DNA of 64,000 nt. Source: Sphingomonas sp. IW22 (GTDB taxonomy: Bacteria; Pseudomonadota; Alphaproteobacteria; Sphingomonadales; Sphingomonadaceae). Each line of letters starts with the position of its first letter. Within the stretch, counting starts at the first letter, position 1. The notes under the pieces are model-generated. The model was not told the origin of the DNA. It ran no database searches and was given only the letters and a program-made list of their open reading frames with translations. Shown here piece by piece: positions 36,979-45,451 of the stretch. A program made the translations under genes and the position numbers. The stretch covers positions 62,001 through 126,000 of the forward strand of contig NZ_JBGGWB010000005.1 in the NCBI RefSeq assembly GCF_041321155.1, in the 5' to 3' direction.

Positions 36979-37886
36979 GACAGAATCGTCCCCGGTGCGA
37001 TGGCGAAACCGCGCAGCAGCTCCGCCGGGGTCATTGCTCCGCGTCCTGCACGCTGCACCAATGTCGGTACGATCAGCCCCTCGCCACAACCGATGGCAAA
37101 GCCGTCCGCATCCTCGACCACCGCGCCCGCCGCCGCGCTGGCCGCCGTGACGCGCGCCGCCAGCAGCTTCACGCGTTCGCCATTCACCTCGAAAAAGGCG
37201 CCGGGGGCGGGGTTGAAGGCGCGGACCTGCCGCTCGACCACAACAGCGGGTTGGGTGAAGTCCAGCCGCGCCTCCGCCTTGTCGATCTTGGCCGCATGGG
37301 TCACGCCGTCGGCGCTTTGGATGACGGGGGGATAGGCGTCGGGGCTGGCCAGCACTTCGACCATTGCCGCCGCGCCGATCGCGCTCAGTTCCTCCGTCAG
37401 CGCGCCTGCGGTCTTGCCGTCGACCGTCGTGCGCCGTTCAAGCCGGACAGGGCCGGTATCCAGCCCCGCTTCCATCTGCATGATGCCGACACCGGTTTCG
37501 GCATCCCCCGCCAGGATTGCGCGCTGGATCGGGGCGGCGCCCCGCCAGCGCGGCAGCAGCGATGCATGAACGTTCATACAGCCCAGTCGCGGCGCATCCA
37601 GCACCGCGCGCGGCAGGATCAGACCATAGGCCGCCACCACCGCCACATCGGCACCGTGCGCGGCGAATGCGGCCTGTGCGTCCGCATCGCGCAGCGTCAC
37701 CGGCGTCAGCACCGGCACGCCCAGTGCGTCGGCGCGCGCATGGGCGGGGGTGGGGGTCAGCGCCTTGCCCCGTCCGCTGCGACGCGGCGGCTGGCTGTAA
37801 ACGGCGACGATGTCGTGGCCCGCGTCGATCAGTGCGTCTAGCACCGGGACGGCGAACTGGGGCGTGCCCATGAAGATGATCCGCAT
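36975..37886 (-). CDS. fmt: Methionyl-tRNA formyltransferase
   Basis: 303 residues from ATG 37886 ([20 protein letters not shown]). The catalytic His lies in [20 protein letters not shown] with QRAILAGD; the C-terminal OB-like domain starts around residue 205 ([20 protein letters not shown]). It formylates initiator Met-tRNA with 10-formyl-THF. Unusually, the peptide deformylase gene that undoes this step is not in its operon but about 0.7 kb away on the other strand, past recR. Confidence 0.97.
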   Translation of the reverse strand: MRIIFMGTPQFAVPVLDALIDAGHDIVAVYSQPPRRSGRGKALTPTPAHARADALGVPVLTPVTLRDADAQAAFAAHGADVAVVAAYGLILPRAVLDAPRLGCMNVHASLLPRWRGAAPIQRAILAGDAETGVGIMQMEAGLDTGPVRLERRTTVDGKTAGALTEELSAIGAAAMVEVLASPDAYPPVIQSADGVTHAAKIDKAEARLDFTQPAVVVERQVRAFNPAPGAFFEVNGERVKLLAARVTAASAAAGAVVEDADGFAIGCGEGLIVPTLVQRAGRGAMTPAELLRGFAIAPGTILS

Positions 37887-37942
37887 GACACGCGTCTCAA
37901 CCGCTTGGCAGGGGCGGGCGCAAGCCCCTATCTGTAACGGCA

Positions 37943-38539
37943 ATGGCTTCTCCCGAAATCGAGGCACTGGCGCAGGCACTTTCGCGGCTACCCGGACTGG
38001 GGCCGCGTTCGGCGCGGCGTGCGGTGCTGCACCTGATCAAACGCCGCGAAACCGCGCTGGCGCCGTTGCTGGACGCGCTGGCAGCAGTGAACGACCGGCT
38101 GGTGACATGCGCGACGTGCGGCAATGTCGACACCACCGATCCGTGCGCCATCTGTGCCGACCCGCGCCGCGATGCGCGCGCGCTGTGCGTGGTGGAGGAA
38201 GTGGCCGATTTGTGGGCGCTCGACCGATCGCGCCTGTTTCCGGGCCGCTTCCATGTGCTGGGCGGGCGGCTGTCCGCGCTGGAGGGGGTGCGGCCTGAGG
38301 ATCTGTCGATCGATGCGCTGATGCGCCGGATCGAGGGCGGCGGCATCGACGAGGTGGTGCTGGCCATGAACGCCACGCTGGAGGGGCAGACGACTGCCCA
38401 TTATCTGGCGGAGCGGATCGAACGCCTGCCGGTGCGCGTCACCCAATTGGCTCATGGTCTGCCGGTGGGGGGTGAGCTGGATTATCTGGACGAAGGCACG
38501 CTGGCGCAGGCGCTGAGGGCGCGGCGTCCCGTCGCTTGA
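37943..38539 (+). CDS. recR: Recombination mediator RecR
   Basis: 198 residues, family length. The N-terminal helix-hairpin-helix ([20 protein letters not shown]) is followed by a four-Cys zinc finger ([16 protein letters not shown]) and a Toprim domain ([36 protein letters not shown]). It works with RecO and RecF in loading RecA at gaps. It diverges from fmt and lies 31 bases upstream of def. Confidence 0.97.
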   Translation: MASPEIEALAQALSRLPGLGPRSARRAVLHLIKRRETALAPLLDALAAVNDRLVTCATCGNVDTTDPCAICADPRRDARALCVVEEVADLWALDRSRLFPGRFHVLGGRLSALEGVRPEDLSIDALMRRIEGGGIDEVVLAMNATLEGQTTAHYLAERIERLPVRVTQLAHGLPVGGELDYLDEGTLAQALRARRPVA

Positions 38540-38570
38540 CCCGGTCGCGGGCAAGCGCCATTTTAGGGCG

Positions 38571-39098
38571 ATGGCCGTTCTTCCCATCATCGAGATTCCC
38601 GACCCGCGCCTGAAGCTGGTCTCCGAACCCGTCGAAACCATCGACGATAGCGTTCGCCAGCTGGTCGCTGACATGTTCGACACCATGTATGATGCCCCCG
38701 GCATCGGCCTGGCCGCGATCCAGGTCGCCGTGCCCAAGCGCATCATGGTCATCGACCTGCAGGAGCAGGAGGGGGAGGACGGCAAGCCGATCCGCGACCC
38801 GCATGCCTTCATCAATCCCGAAATCCTCGAAGTATCGGAAGAGCGCCGCTGCTATCAGGAAGGGTGCCTGTCGATCCCCGACCAGTTCGCCGAAGTGGAG
38901 CGGCCGGACCGCTGCCGCGCGCGCTGGCTGGATGTCGACGGTAACACCCAGGAAGCATGGTTCGACGGGCTGATGGCGACGTGCCTTCAGCATGAGATGG
39001 ATCACCTGAACGGCGTGCTGTTCATCGACCATCTCTCGCGTCTGAAGCGCGACATGGTGATCAAGAAACTGGCGAAGGCGCGCAAGTCGGCGGCTTGA
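38571..39098 (+). CDS. def: Peptide deformylase
   Basis: 175 residues. All three deformylase motifs are present: [15 protein letters not shown] (motif 1), [18 protein letters not shown] (motif 2, metal-binding Cys) and [17 protein letters not shown] (motif 3, HExxH). The C-terminus [13 protein letters not shown] is typical of type 1 enzymes. It removes the N-formyl group from nascent proteins. Spacing suggests co-transcription with recR. Confidence 0.97.
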   Translation: MAVLPIIEIPDPRLKLVSEPVETIDDSVRQLVADMFDTMYDAPGIGLAAIQVAVPKRIMVIDLQEQEGEDGKPIRDPHAFINPEILEVSEERRCYQEGCLSIPDQFAEVERPDRCRARWLDVDGNTQEAWFDGLMATCLQHEMDHLNGVLFIDHLSRLKRDMVIKKLAKARKSAA

Positions 39099-39156
39099 GG
39101 CTTTGTGGCGGGCGGGCTAAGTTCCCACTTCGTTCACCCCGGAGTACGCGCCCGCC

Positions 39157-40554
39157 ATGGATCCTGTTTTCGCCATTCTTCTGGTCGTTGCCGCATTGGT
39201 CGTGGGGGCGGTGCTGGGCTGGTTCCTCGCCAATCGCGGTGTCGAGAGCCTGCGCGCCGAACGCCACGCGCGGGAAGCTGATTTCAAGAAGGCGATCACC
39301 GATCTGGCGCTGGCCAGCGACCGCGCCGCCCGCGTGGGCGAGCTGATCAGCGAGAACGAGACGCTTCGGACCCAAGGGGAAAGCGCCCGGCTGGAGCTGG
39401 CCACGCTCAAGGCCGATGCCCGTGCGTTCGAGGCGCGGCTGGAGGAGTTCAAGGCCGCCAAGGACGGTATGGCCGCGCAATTCGCCGAGGTCGCCAACAA
39501 GCTGCTGGGCGATGCGCAGACCGCCTTCCTCAACCGCGCCAACGAACGCTTCCATCAGGCCGGCGAGAGTAACGAGGGCAAGATCAAGGCGCTGCTGGCC
39601 CCGGTCGAGCAAACGCTGAAGCGTTATGAGGCACGGATCGAAAGCGTCGAGAAGGAACGCACCGAAGCCTATGGCCAGCTAAAGGGCCTGATGGAAGGGA
39701 TGCGCGCGGGACAGGAAGGCGTGCGGGCCGAGGCGGCAAAGCTGGTCAATTCGTTGCGCGCCGCGCCCAAGGCGCGTGGCCGCTGGGGCGAGCAACAGCT
39801 TCGCAACGTGCTGGAAACCTGTGGTCTGGCCGAACATACCGATTTCATGATGGAAGTGTCGGTTGATGCCGATGGCGGCCGCCTGCGCCCCGACGCGATC
39901 GTCAAGGTGCCGGGCAATTCGTTGCTGGTGATCGACGCCAAGGTTTCGCTCAACGCCTATCAGGACGCATATGGCGCCGTGGACGAGGCGGAGCGCGCCG
40001 GGCACATGGCCGCGCACGTCTCTTCAATGAAGGCGCACGTCAACGCGCTGGGCAACAAGGCCTATCAGGGCCAGTTCGAGAACACGCCCGAATTCGTCAT
40101 CATGTTCGTGCCGGGCGAACATTTCCTGTCCGCCGCGCTGGAGCATGAACCGGGTCTGTGGGACTATGCCTTTGACCGCCGTGTGCTGATCGCCACGCCC
40201 ACCAACCTGATCGCCATCGCCCGCACCGTTGCGGCGGTGTGGCGTCAGGAAAAGCTGGCGGGTGAGGCGCGGCAGATTGCCGAACTGGGCCGCGAACTCC
40301 ATGCGCGCGTCTGCACCATGGGCGCGCATATCGCCAAGCTGGGCAAGAACCTGGAAACCGCGACCAGCGCCTATAATTCCTTTGTCGGCTCGATCGAAAG
40401 CCAGGTGATGACCCAAGCCAAGCGGTTCGAGGGGCTGAACATCGACACCGGCAACAAGACCATCGAGGCGCTGCCGATGGTCGAGGCCAGTCCGCGCCCG
40501 TTGAGCAAACTCAGGGCCGAGGATGATCCCACGCCCGCGCTGGCAGCGGAGTGA
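39157..40554 (+). CDS. rmuC: DNA recombination protein RmuC
   Basis: 465 residues. One N-terminal membrane helix (AILLVVAALVVGAVLGWFLA) anchors a long coiled coil (about 35-190), followed by the nuclease-like RmuC domain: LRAAPKARGRWGEQQLRNVL, RPDAIVKVPGNSLLVIDAKV, FVIMFVPGEHFLSAALEHEP and LIATPTNLIAIARTVAAVWR. RmuC limits inversions at short repeats in E. coli; the mechanism is still unclear. It lies 58 bases after def and converges with the META lipoprotein gene. Confidence 0.96.
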   Translation: MDPVFAILLVVAALVVGAVLGWFLANRGVESLRAERHAREADFKKAITDLALASDRAARVGELISENETLRTQGESARLELATLKADARAFEARLEEFKAAKDGMAAQFAEVANKLLGDAQTAFLNRANERFHQAGESNEGKIKALLAPVEQTLKRYEARIESVEKERTEAYGQLKGLMEGMRAGQEGVRAEAAKLVNSLRAAPKARGRWGEQQLRNVLETCGLAEHTDFMMEVSVDADGGRLRPDAIVKVPGNSLLVIDAKVSLNAYQDAYGAVDEAERAGHMAAHVSSMKAHVNALGNKAYQGQFENTPEFVIMFVPGEHFLSAALEHEPGLWDYAFDRRVLIATPTNLIAIARTVAAVWRQEKLAGEARQIAELGRELHARVCTMGAHIAKLGKNLETATSAYNSFVGSIESQVMTQAKRFEGLNIDTGNKTIEALPMVEASPRPLSKLRAEDDPTPALAAE

Positions 40555-40560
40555 CCGACG

Positions 40561-41250
40561 TCAGGGGCGCACGGGTACCAACGTCAGGCTCCCGCCGTCG
40601 CCGGTCAGCATCACGCCGTCCTTGCCGCGCACGACGGTCAGCGGGCCGCGCAGGATTTGGGTGATGCGCGCTTCCTGCTCCATCGCCGCGCTGGGGCAGG
40701 CCATGCGCGTTGTCGCCACGCCGTCCAGTGTCAGCCGGTCGCGGGTCAGCGAATAGCTGCCGATCACGCGGTTGCAGCCGGTTGTGCCGCTGATGCGCCC
40801 TTCTGCAAAATTCAGCATTGCGGGGCGGGGGCCGGGCGGGGTGGCGCCGTCGATGGCGTTCACGCGCCATTCCTGTCCCACCAGCGCGTCCTCACCATCG
40901 GCGGGCATCCCGCACCCCTTTAATTCGCGGCCATCGGCAATGACCAGCACCGTATCGGGATAGCGCCGGTCGCTCATCCCGTCGCCGCACGGGCTGTGCG
41001 TGATGTCGAGGGTCAGGCGGTCGCTGACGTAACGCTCGCCATTGAAACTGGGGCGCGCCGTCGGCGCGGGCACGTCGATGACCTTGCCTGCCGGATCGTC
41101 GTAACGCATCCGCCCGTTGGTCAGTGTCACCGACCAGAAGGGTTCGGTGCCGAGCGCGCGATAGCGCGCAGGGCCGGCAGCAAGCGGCTCGACCGGCGGC
41201 ATGGGGGTACAGGCGGCAAGCGCGGTGAGCGGCAACAGAGCACGAAACAT
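40561..41250 (-). CDS. META-domain lipoprotein
   Basis: 229 residues from ATG 41250. MFRALLPLTALAACTP is a lipoprotein signal (lipobox LAAC). The first half (RYRALGTEPFWSVTLTNGRM) resembles a YbaY/COG3650-type beta domain. The second half is a META domain (LVGQEWRVNAIDGATPPGPR; GRISGTTGCNRVIGSYSL; MACPSAAMEQEARITQIL) as in heat-shock protein HslJ. Such lipoproteins are envelope-stress associated, but the molecular role is unknown. It converges with rmuC, leaving only 6 bases. Confidence 0.85.
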   Translation of the reverse strand: MFRALLPLTALAACTPMPPVEPLAAGPARYRALGTEPFWSVTLTNGRMRYDDPAGKVIDVPAPTARPSFNGERYVSDRLTLDITHSPCGDGMSDRRYPDTVLVIADGRELKGCGMPADGEDALVGQEWRVNAIDGATPPGPRPAMLNFAEGRISGTTGCNRVIGSYSLTRDRLTLDGVATTRMACPSAAMEQEARITQILRGPLTVVRGKDGVMLTGDGGSLTLVPVRP

Positions 41251-41345
41251 TCGAAGAGACTGACCCGCTCGCCGGCGCTGCGCAATCCCGGGTGCGACGT
41301 TTTGACAGGTGACAGCCGCCGATACGCTGGCGTAGGGCGCGTGCC

Positions 41346-41831
41346 GTGACCCGGCTTCGCCGTCTTGCCCGCGATCACGCATCGCTTGCCGCGTTGTTGC
41401 TTGCCGCAGCGCTGTTGCTGCGCCTGCTGATGCCCGCAGGGTTCATGCCGGTTGCCGATGGCGCGGGTCGCCTGACCGTGATGGTGTGTTCGGGCGAGGG
41501 TTCGCGCGCGATGACCATCGCCATCCCCGGCCTGGGCGAACGTCCGGCAAAGCCCGGCCCGCAGGAGCGTGACAAGGCGGGCGGCCCATGCGCCTTTGGG
41601 TCGCTGACCGCGCCGTTCCTGGGCGGTGTAGATTCTGTCCTGCTGGTCGCCGCGCTGGCGGTGGCGGCGTGCTGGCGCGCTTCTGATGGACGCGCTGTAT
41701 CGCGCCGTCTGGCGTTGGCATCCGGTCGCCGGGCTTGCTGGTGCTGCCGTTCCTTGCCTGGCTCGCCGTCACGGGTGGGCTGTACCTGTACAAGCCGGAG
41801 ATCGAGCGCGCGGTCTATGCCGAATGGTTGA
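41346..41831 (+). CDS. DUF2946-like small membrane protein, C-terminus suspect
   Basis: 161 residues from GTG 41346. The N-terminal membrane helix LAALLLAAALLLRLLMPAGF followed by MPVADGAGRLTVMVCSGEG and GGPCAFGSLTAP is the pattern of DUF2946, usually found next to copper or iron uptake genes. The second hydrophobic stretch (SVLLVAALAVAACW) ends near residue 112. The last ~45 residues (Cys/Arg/Ser-rich, ending RRSSARSMPNG) read through the 5' end of the PepSY gene in another frame and do not look native. The same one-base insertion that disrupts the PepSY start may have removed the proper stop. Confidence 0.65.
   Translation: MTRLRRLARDHASLAALLLAAALLLRLLMPAGFMPVADGAGRLTVMVCSGEGSRAMTIAIPGLGERPAKPGPQERDKAGGPCAFGSLTAPFLGGVDSVLLVAALAVAACWRASDGRAVSRRLALASGRRACWCCRSLPGSPSRVGCTCTSRRSSARSMPNG
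41686..41740 (+). other. Frameshift at the 5' end of the PepSY gene
   Basis: ATG 41686 reads MDALYRAVWRWHPVAGL, the usual N-terminus of PepSY-associated membrane proteins, and then loses frame. The +1 frame resumes at once with LLVLPFLAWLAVTGGLYLYK. Reading GGGCTTGCTGGTG as GGG-CTG-CTG-GTG would restore one continuous gene, so a single extra T at 41735/41736 explains the break. It is either a real mutation or a base-call/assembly error. Confidence 0.75.
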
Positions 41832-42946
41832 GTGTCGCGCCGCGTGCGCCGCTGTCGCTGGGCGCGATGGCAGTGCGGGTAGCGGAGGCGACCGGGGGGC
41901 GCGTGACTCAGGTGACGCGCCCCGCCCAGCGCGAAAGCTGGCGAATGACCGTCGCCATGCCCGACGGCACCCGCCGCACCGCCTTTGTCGATCCCGGCGA
42001 TGGGCGCGTGCTGGGCACGACGCGCGCGGGCGGTGTGATGGGTGTTGTGCGCGAGTTGCACAGCCTGATCATCGCCGGCCCGCTCAGCAATGCGGTGATC
42101 GAGATTGTCGCGGGCTGGACGATCGTGCTGGTGCTGACCGGCGTATGGTTGTGGTGGCCGCGCGGGTACTCTCCCGCGATCGGCGTGCGCGGACAGCCAC
42201 GCGAGCGGCGCTTCTGGCGCGACCTGCACGCCTCCACCGGGATCGTCGCGGGCGCGGTCATCCTGTTTTTGGCGGTTACCGGGATGCCGTGGAGCGGGGT
42301 ATGGGGCAGCGGATTGCAGGGCATCATCGCGGCGCAAGGTTGGGGCCGCCCGAAATCGCCCGCGGCGACAAAGGGCGGCGATGGTGACCATCACGGCGCG
42401 GCGACGCTGCCCTGGTCGATGCAGCGCGCCGCCGTTCCCGCCGGGCACACCGGCGACATTGGCCCCGACCGCGCGCTTTCGATGGCGATGGCGCGGGGCA
42501 TGGGGGTGGACTGGACGATGACTCTGCCGGCGTCGCCAAACGCGCCCTACCTGCTCAGCGCCACCATCGCCCGCGCCGATGACGCGCATGTCGTGTACGT
42601 CGATGCCGGATCGGGCCGCGTGTTGCAGGATGCGCGTGCCGCCTATTTCGGAGTCGGCGCTAGGGTGGTCGAATGGGGCATCGCCACGCATCAGGGCCAG
42701 CAACTTGGCGAGGCGAACCGGCTGATCATGCTTGGCGGCTGCATCGCCATCCTGATGCTGGTCGCCACCGCGCCCGTCATGTGGGTAAAGCGCCGCCCCC
42801 GGGGCCTTGGCTTGCCGCCGGGACGCAGCGGGCGGGGGCTGATCGCACTGATGGCGGGAGCGGGGCTGTTGTTCCCGCTGACCGGCCTGACCATGCTGGC
42901 GGCTTTGGTCGTGACGCGTATGGCGCGGCGCGTTGCAAGTGGTTGA
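41735..42946 (+). CDS. PepSY-associated membrane protein (start disrupted)
   Basis: 403 residues from a TTG at the frameshift point; the intact form would start at ATG 41686 and be about 16 residues longer. Four membrane segments are visible: PFLAWLAVTGGLYLY at the start, IVAGWTIVLVLTGVWLWWP near 130, AGAVILFLAVTGMPWSGVWG near 190, and the C-terminal pair (LIMLGGCIAILMLVATAPVM; LIALMAGAGLLFPLTGLTML). Between them lie periplasmic PepSY domains (VYVDAGSGRVLQDARAAYFG) and a conserved RELHSL. The family is linked to TonB-dependent iron or copper uptake. Without the missing start, membrane insertion may be impaired. Confidence 0.8.
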   Translation: MLVLPFLAWLAVTGGLYLYKPEIERAVYAEWLSVAPRAPLSLGAMAVRVAEATGGRVTQVTRPAQRESWRMTVAMPDGTRRTAFVDPGDGRVLGTTRAGGVMGVVRELHSLIIAGPLSNAVIEIVAGWTIVLVLTGVWLWWPRGYSPAIGVRGQPRERRFWRDLHASTGIVAGAVILFLAVTGMPWSGVWGSGLQGIIAAQGWGRPKSPAATKGGDGDHHGAATLPWSMQRAAVPAGHTGDIGPDRALSMAMARGMGVDWTMTLPASPNAPYLLSATIARADDAHVVYVDAGSGRVLQDARAAYFGVGARVVEWGIATHQGQQLGEANRLIMLGGCIAILMLVATAPVMWVKRRPRGLGLPPGRSGRGLIALMAGAGLLFPLTGLTMLAALVVTRMARRVASG

Positions 42947-42955
42947 CCAATCGTC

Positions 42956-42969
42956 TGATAGCGGTAACG
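42956..42969. promoter_or_regulatory. LacI-type operator candidate upstream of the GH3 gene
   Basis: TGATAGCGGTAACG matches the palindrome TGATAGCGCTATCA (51922) at 11 of 14 positions. It starts 10 bases after the PepSY stop and lies 33 bases upstream of the GH3 start codon, where a bound repressor would block transcription. The consensus is built from the sites listed in this annotation, not from experiment. Confidence 0.5.
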
Positions 42970-43001
42970 GTCCCGGTATCGAGGTAATTAGGGAGAGGGC
43001 C

Positions 43002-45392
43002 ATGGCGGATCGCCGCTCGACGCTGAAACTGATGCTGGGCGCGAGTGCGGCCGTAGCCATGCCGATGCTGGCGCGCGCAGGCGTGCCGGCGCAATCGACC
43101 CGCCGCGCCCTTTATCGCGACGCGCGCGCGCCGATTCCCGACCGTGTCCGCGACCTGCTGGGGCGCATGACGCTGGAGGAAAAGGTCATGCAGATGATCG
43201 CGCTCTGGGCCACCAAGAGCGAGGTCATGGACGGTATGACCTTCAACCCCGACAAGGCGACCAAGGCTTATCCGAACGGCTTCGGCCAGCTGACGCGCGC
43301 ATCGGACAAGCGCGGTGTCACCGGCGTCGCGGGTGCCGCCGGGGCGACTGTCAACAACGGCCGCACCCCCGAACAGACGGTCAGCTTCATCAATGCGATG
43401 CAGCGGTGGGCGACCACGCAGACGCGCCTTGGCATTCCGGTGTTGGTGCATGAGGAATCGCTGCACGGCTATATGGCCAATGAAGCGACGATGTTCCCGC
43501 AGGCGATCGCGCTGGCGGGCAGCTTCGACACCGACCTGATGCGCCGGGTCCAGTCGCAGATCGCACGCGAAGCGCGCGCGCGCGGCGTCCCCTATGTCCT
43601 GTCGCCGGTCGTCGACATCGTGCGCGACCCGCGCTGGGGCCGTATCGAGGAGACCTTTGGCGAAGACCCATATCTGGTCGGCGAAATGGGCGTCGCTGCG
43701 GTCGAGGGGTTGCAGGGCCGCGGCAAGAATCCCGTACTGCCCGAAGGCAAGGTGTTCGCCACCCTCAAGCACATGACCGGCCATGGTCAGCCCGAAGCGG
43801 GCAACAACGTCGCCCCCGCCCAGATCAGCGAGCGGGAGCTGCGCGAAAACTTCTTCCCGCCTTTCCGCGAAGTGGTGGAGCGGACCAGCATCGGCGCGGT
43901 CATGCCGAGCTATAACGAGATTGACGGCGTGCCCAGCCACGCCAATCGCTGGCTGCTGGACAAGGTGCTGCGCGGCGAATGGGGTTTCGACGGGGTGATC
44001 GTTAGTGATTACGGCGCCGTCCACGAACTGGCAACGCTGCACCATGTCGCCACCGACCTTGAGGACGCCGCGCGACAAGCACTTTCGGCGGGGGTCGATT
44101 GGGAACTGCCGGATGGTCAGGCATTCCGCACACTGGTGGCACAGGTGCGCGCGGGCAAGGTCGAGCAGGCGTTGATCGACCGCGCGGTCGAACGCATCCT
44201 GACGTTCAAGTTCCGGGCCGGACTGTTCGAAAATCCCTATGGTAATCTGCGCGAAGCCCTGCGCGTCACGGGCAATGCCGAAGCGCGGGCGCTGGCGCTG
44301 GAAGCTGCACGCAAGTCGCTGTGCCTGCTGAAGAATGACGGCACGTTGCCGCTGGCGAAAACGGGCGGTGCGGTGGCGGTGATCGGGCCGAATGCCGATA
44401 TCGCCCGGCTGGGCGGCTATTCCAGCGTGCCCAAGCAGACCGTTACCCTGGTGGACGGCGTGCGTGCAGTCGTCGGCAAGGGGCGGCGGATCATCACCGC
44501 GCAGGGCGTGTTCATCACCCAGGGCGATGACCGCTCCTCCGACGAGGTGCTGCTGGCCGATCCGGCCGAAAACCGCCGCCTGATCGCCGAGGCGGTAGAG
44601 GCCGCGCGCGGGGCGGAAGTGATCGTGCTGGCCATCGGCGATACCGAACAGGTCAGCCGGGAGGCGTATGCGAAGAACCATTTGGGCGACCGCACCGACA
44701 TCGATCTGGTCGGTGAACAGAATGAGCTGTACACGGCGCTGAAGGCGCTGGGCAAGCCGATCGTCGTCGCCGCGATCAATGGCCGTCCGCCAAGCTGGCC
44801 GACGATTGCCGACGGCGCGAACGCGATCCTCGAATGCTGGTATGTGGGGCAGGAAGGCGGCACCGCCATTGCCGAGGGGCTGTTCGGCGATGTGAATCCC
44901 GGCGCCAAGCTGCCCGTCACCGTCATCCGCAACGAAGGGCAGGTACCCTTTTACTATAATCATAAGCCGACGGCGCGGCGCGGGTACCTGTTCGACGATG
45001 CCGCGCCGCTGTTCCCCTTCGGTCATGGGCTCAGCTACACGCGGTTTGAGGTTGGAGCGCCGGTGCTGTCGACGCCGCGCATCGCGCCGGACGGTTCGGT
45101 CCAGGTCGCGGTGGATGTCGCCAATGTCGGCGAGCGTCCGGGTGATGAGGTGGTGCAGCTGTATATCCGCCGCCGTTCGGCATCGGTGACACAGCCGGTG
45201 CTTGAGCTGAAGGGGTTCGAGCGCGTGACGCTGGCGCCGGGTGAGCGGCGGCGCGTGACGCTGACGCTGGGGCCGAAAAGCTTCCGCCTGTGGAACCGCG
45301 ACCTGCAGGAAGTGGTCGAGTCGGGCGAGGCCGAGGTGCTGGCGGGACCAAGCTCTGCCATGCTCAAGGGCGCCACGCTGACCATCGGCTGA
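43002..45392 (+). CDS. GH3 family beta-xylosidase/beta-glucosidase, exported
   Basis: 796 residues from ATG 43002 (after GGGAGAGGG). The N-terminus MADRRSTLKLMLGASAAVAM carries a twin-arginine-like RRSTLKL, suggesting Tat export. The GH3 N-domain has LEEKVMQMIALW, PVLVHEESLHGY, SPVVDIVRDPRWGRIEETFG and ATLKHMTGHGQPE; the catalytic nucleophile Asp lies in GFDGVIVSDYGAVHEL. The C-domain (SLCLLKNDGTLPLAKTGG; VIVLAIGDTEQVSREA) and fibronectin III-like tail (VDVANVGERPGDEVVQLYIR) complete a BglX-type enzyme. Linkage to alpha-glucuronidase and xylose genes makes xylo-oligosaccharides the likely substrate; GH3 specificity cannot be settled by sequence alone. Confidence 0.93.
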   Translation: MADRRSTLKLMLGASAAVAMPMLARAGVPAQSTRRALYRDARAPIPDRVRDLLGRMTLEEKVMQMIALWATKSEVMDGMTFNPDKATKAYPNGFGQLTRASDKRGVTGVAGAAGATVNNGRTPEQTVSFINAMQRWATTQTRLGIPVLVHEESLHGYMANEATMFPQAIALAGSFDTDLMRRVQSQIAREARARGVPYVLSPVVDIVRDPRWGRIEETFGEDPYLVGEMGVAAVEGLQGRGKNPVLPEGKVFATLKHMTGHGQPEAGNNVAPAQISERELRENFFPPFREVVERTSIGAVMPSYNEIDGVPSHANRWLLDKVLRGEWGFDGVIVSDYGAVHELATLHHVATDLEDAARQALSAGVDWELPDGQAFRTLVAQVRAGKVEQALIDRAVERILTFKFRAGLFENPYGNLREALRVTGNAEARALALEAARKSLCLLKNDGTLPLAKTGGAVAVIGPNADIARLGGYSSVPKQTVTLVDGVRAVVGKGRRIITAQGVFITQGDDRSSDEVLLADPAENRRLIAEAVEAARGAEVIVLAIGDTEQVSREAYAKNHLGDRTDIDLVGEQNELYTALKALGKPIVVAAINGRPPSWPTIADGANAILECWYVGQEGGTAIAEGLFGDVNPGAKLPVTVIRNEGQVPFYYNHKPTARRGYLFDDAAPLFPFGHGLSYTRFEVGAPVLSTPRIAPDGSVQVAVDVANVGERPGDEVVQLYIRRRSASVTQPVLELKGFERVTLAPGERRRVTLTLGPKSFRLWNRDLQEVVESGEAEVLAGPSSAMLKGATLTIG

Positions 45393-45411
45393 CCGGCGGT
45401 CGTCGGGCAAG

Positions 45412-45447
45412 AAAAGGGGGCGGTTCCGGTTGGAGCCGCCCCTTTTT
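45412..45447. terminator. Bidirectional terminator between GH3 and the hexuronate transporter
   Basis: GGGGCGGTTCC (45417-45427) pairs with GGAGCCGCCCC (45432-45442) with one G-U pair, flanked by AAAA on the left and TTTTT on the right. It lies between two convergent stops, 20 bases from the GH3 stop and 5 from the transporter stop. Confidence 0.9.
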
Positions 45448-45451
45448 CGTG

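Noticed and set aside
38641..38660. GACGATAGCGTTCGCC inside def resembles half of the LacI-type operator.
   Set aside because: It lies within a conserved coding region with no symmetry in the second half, so it is most likely chance.
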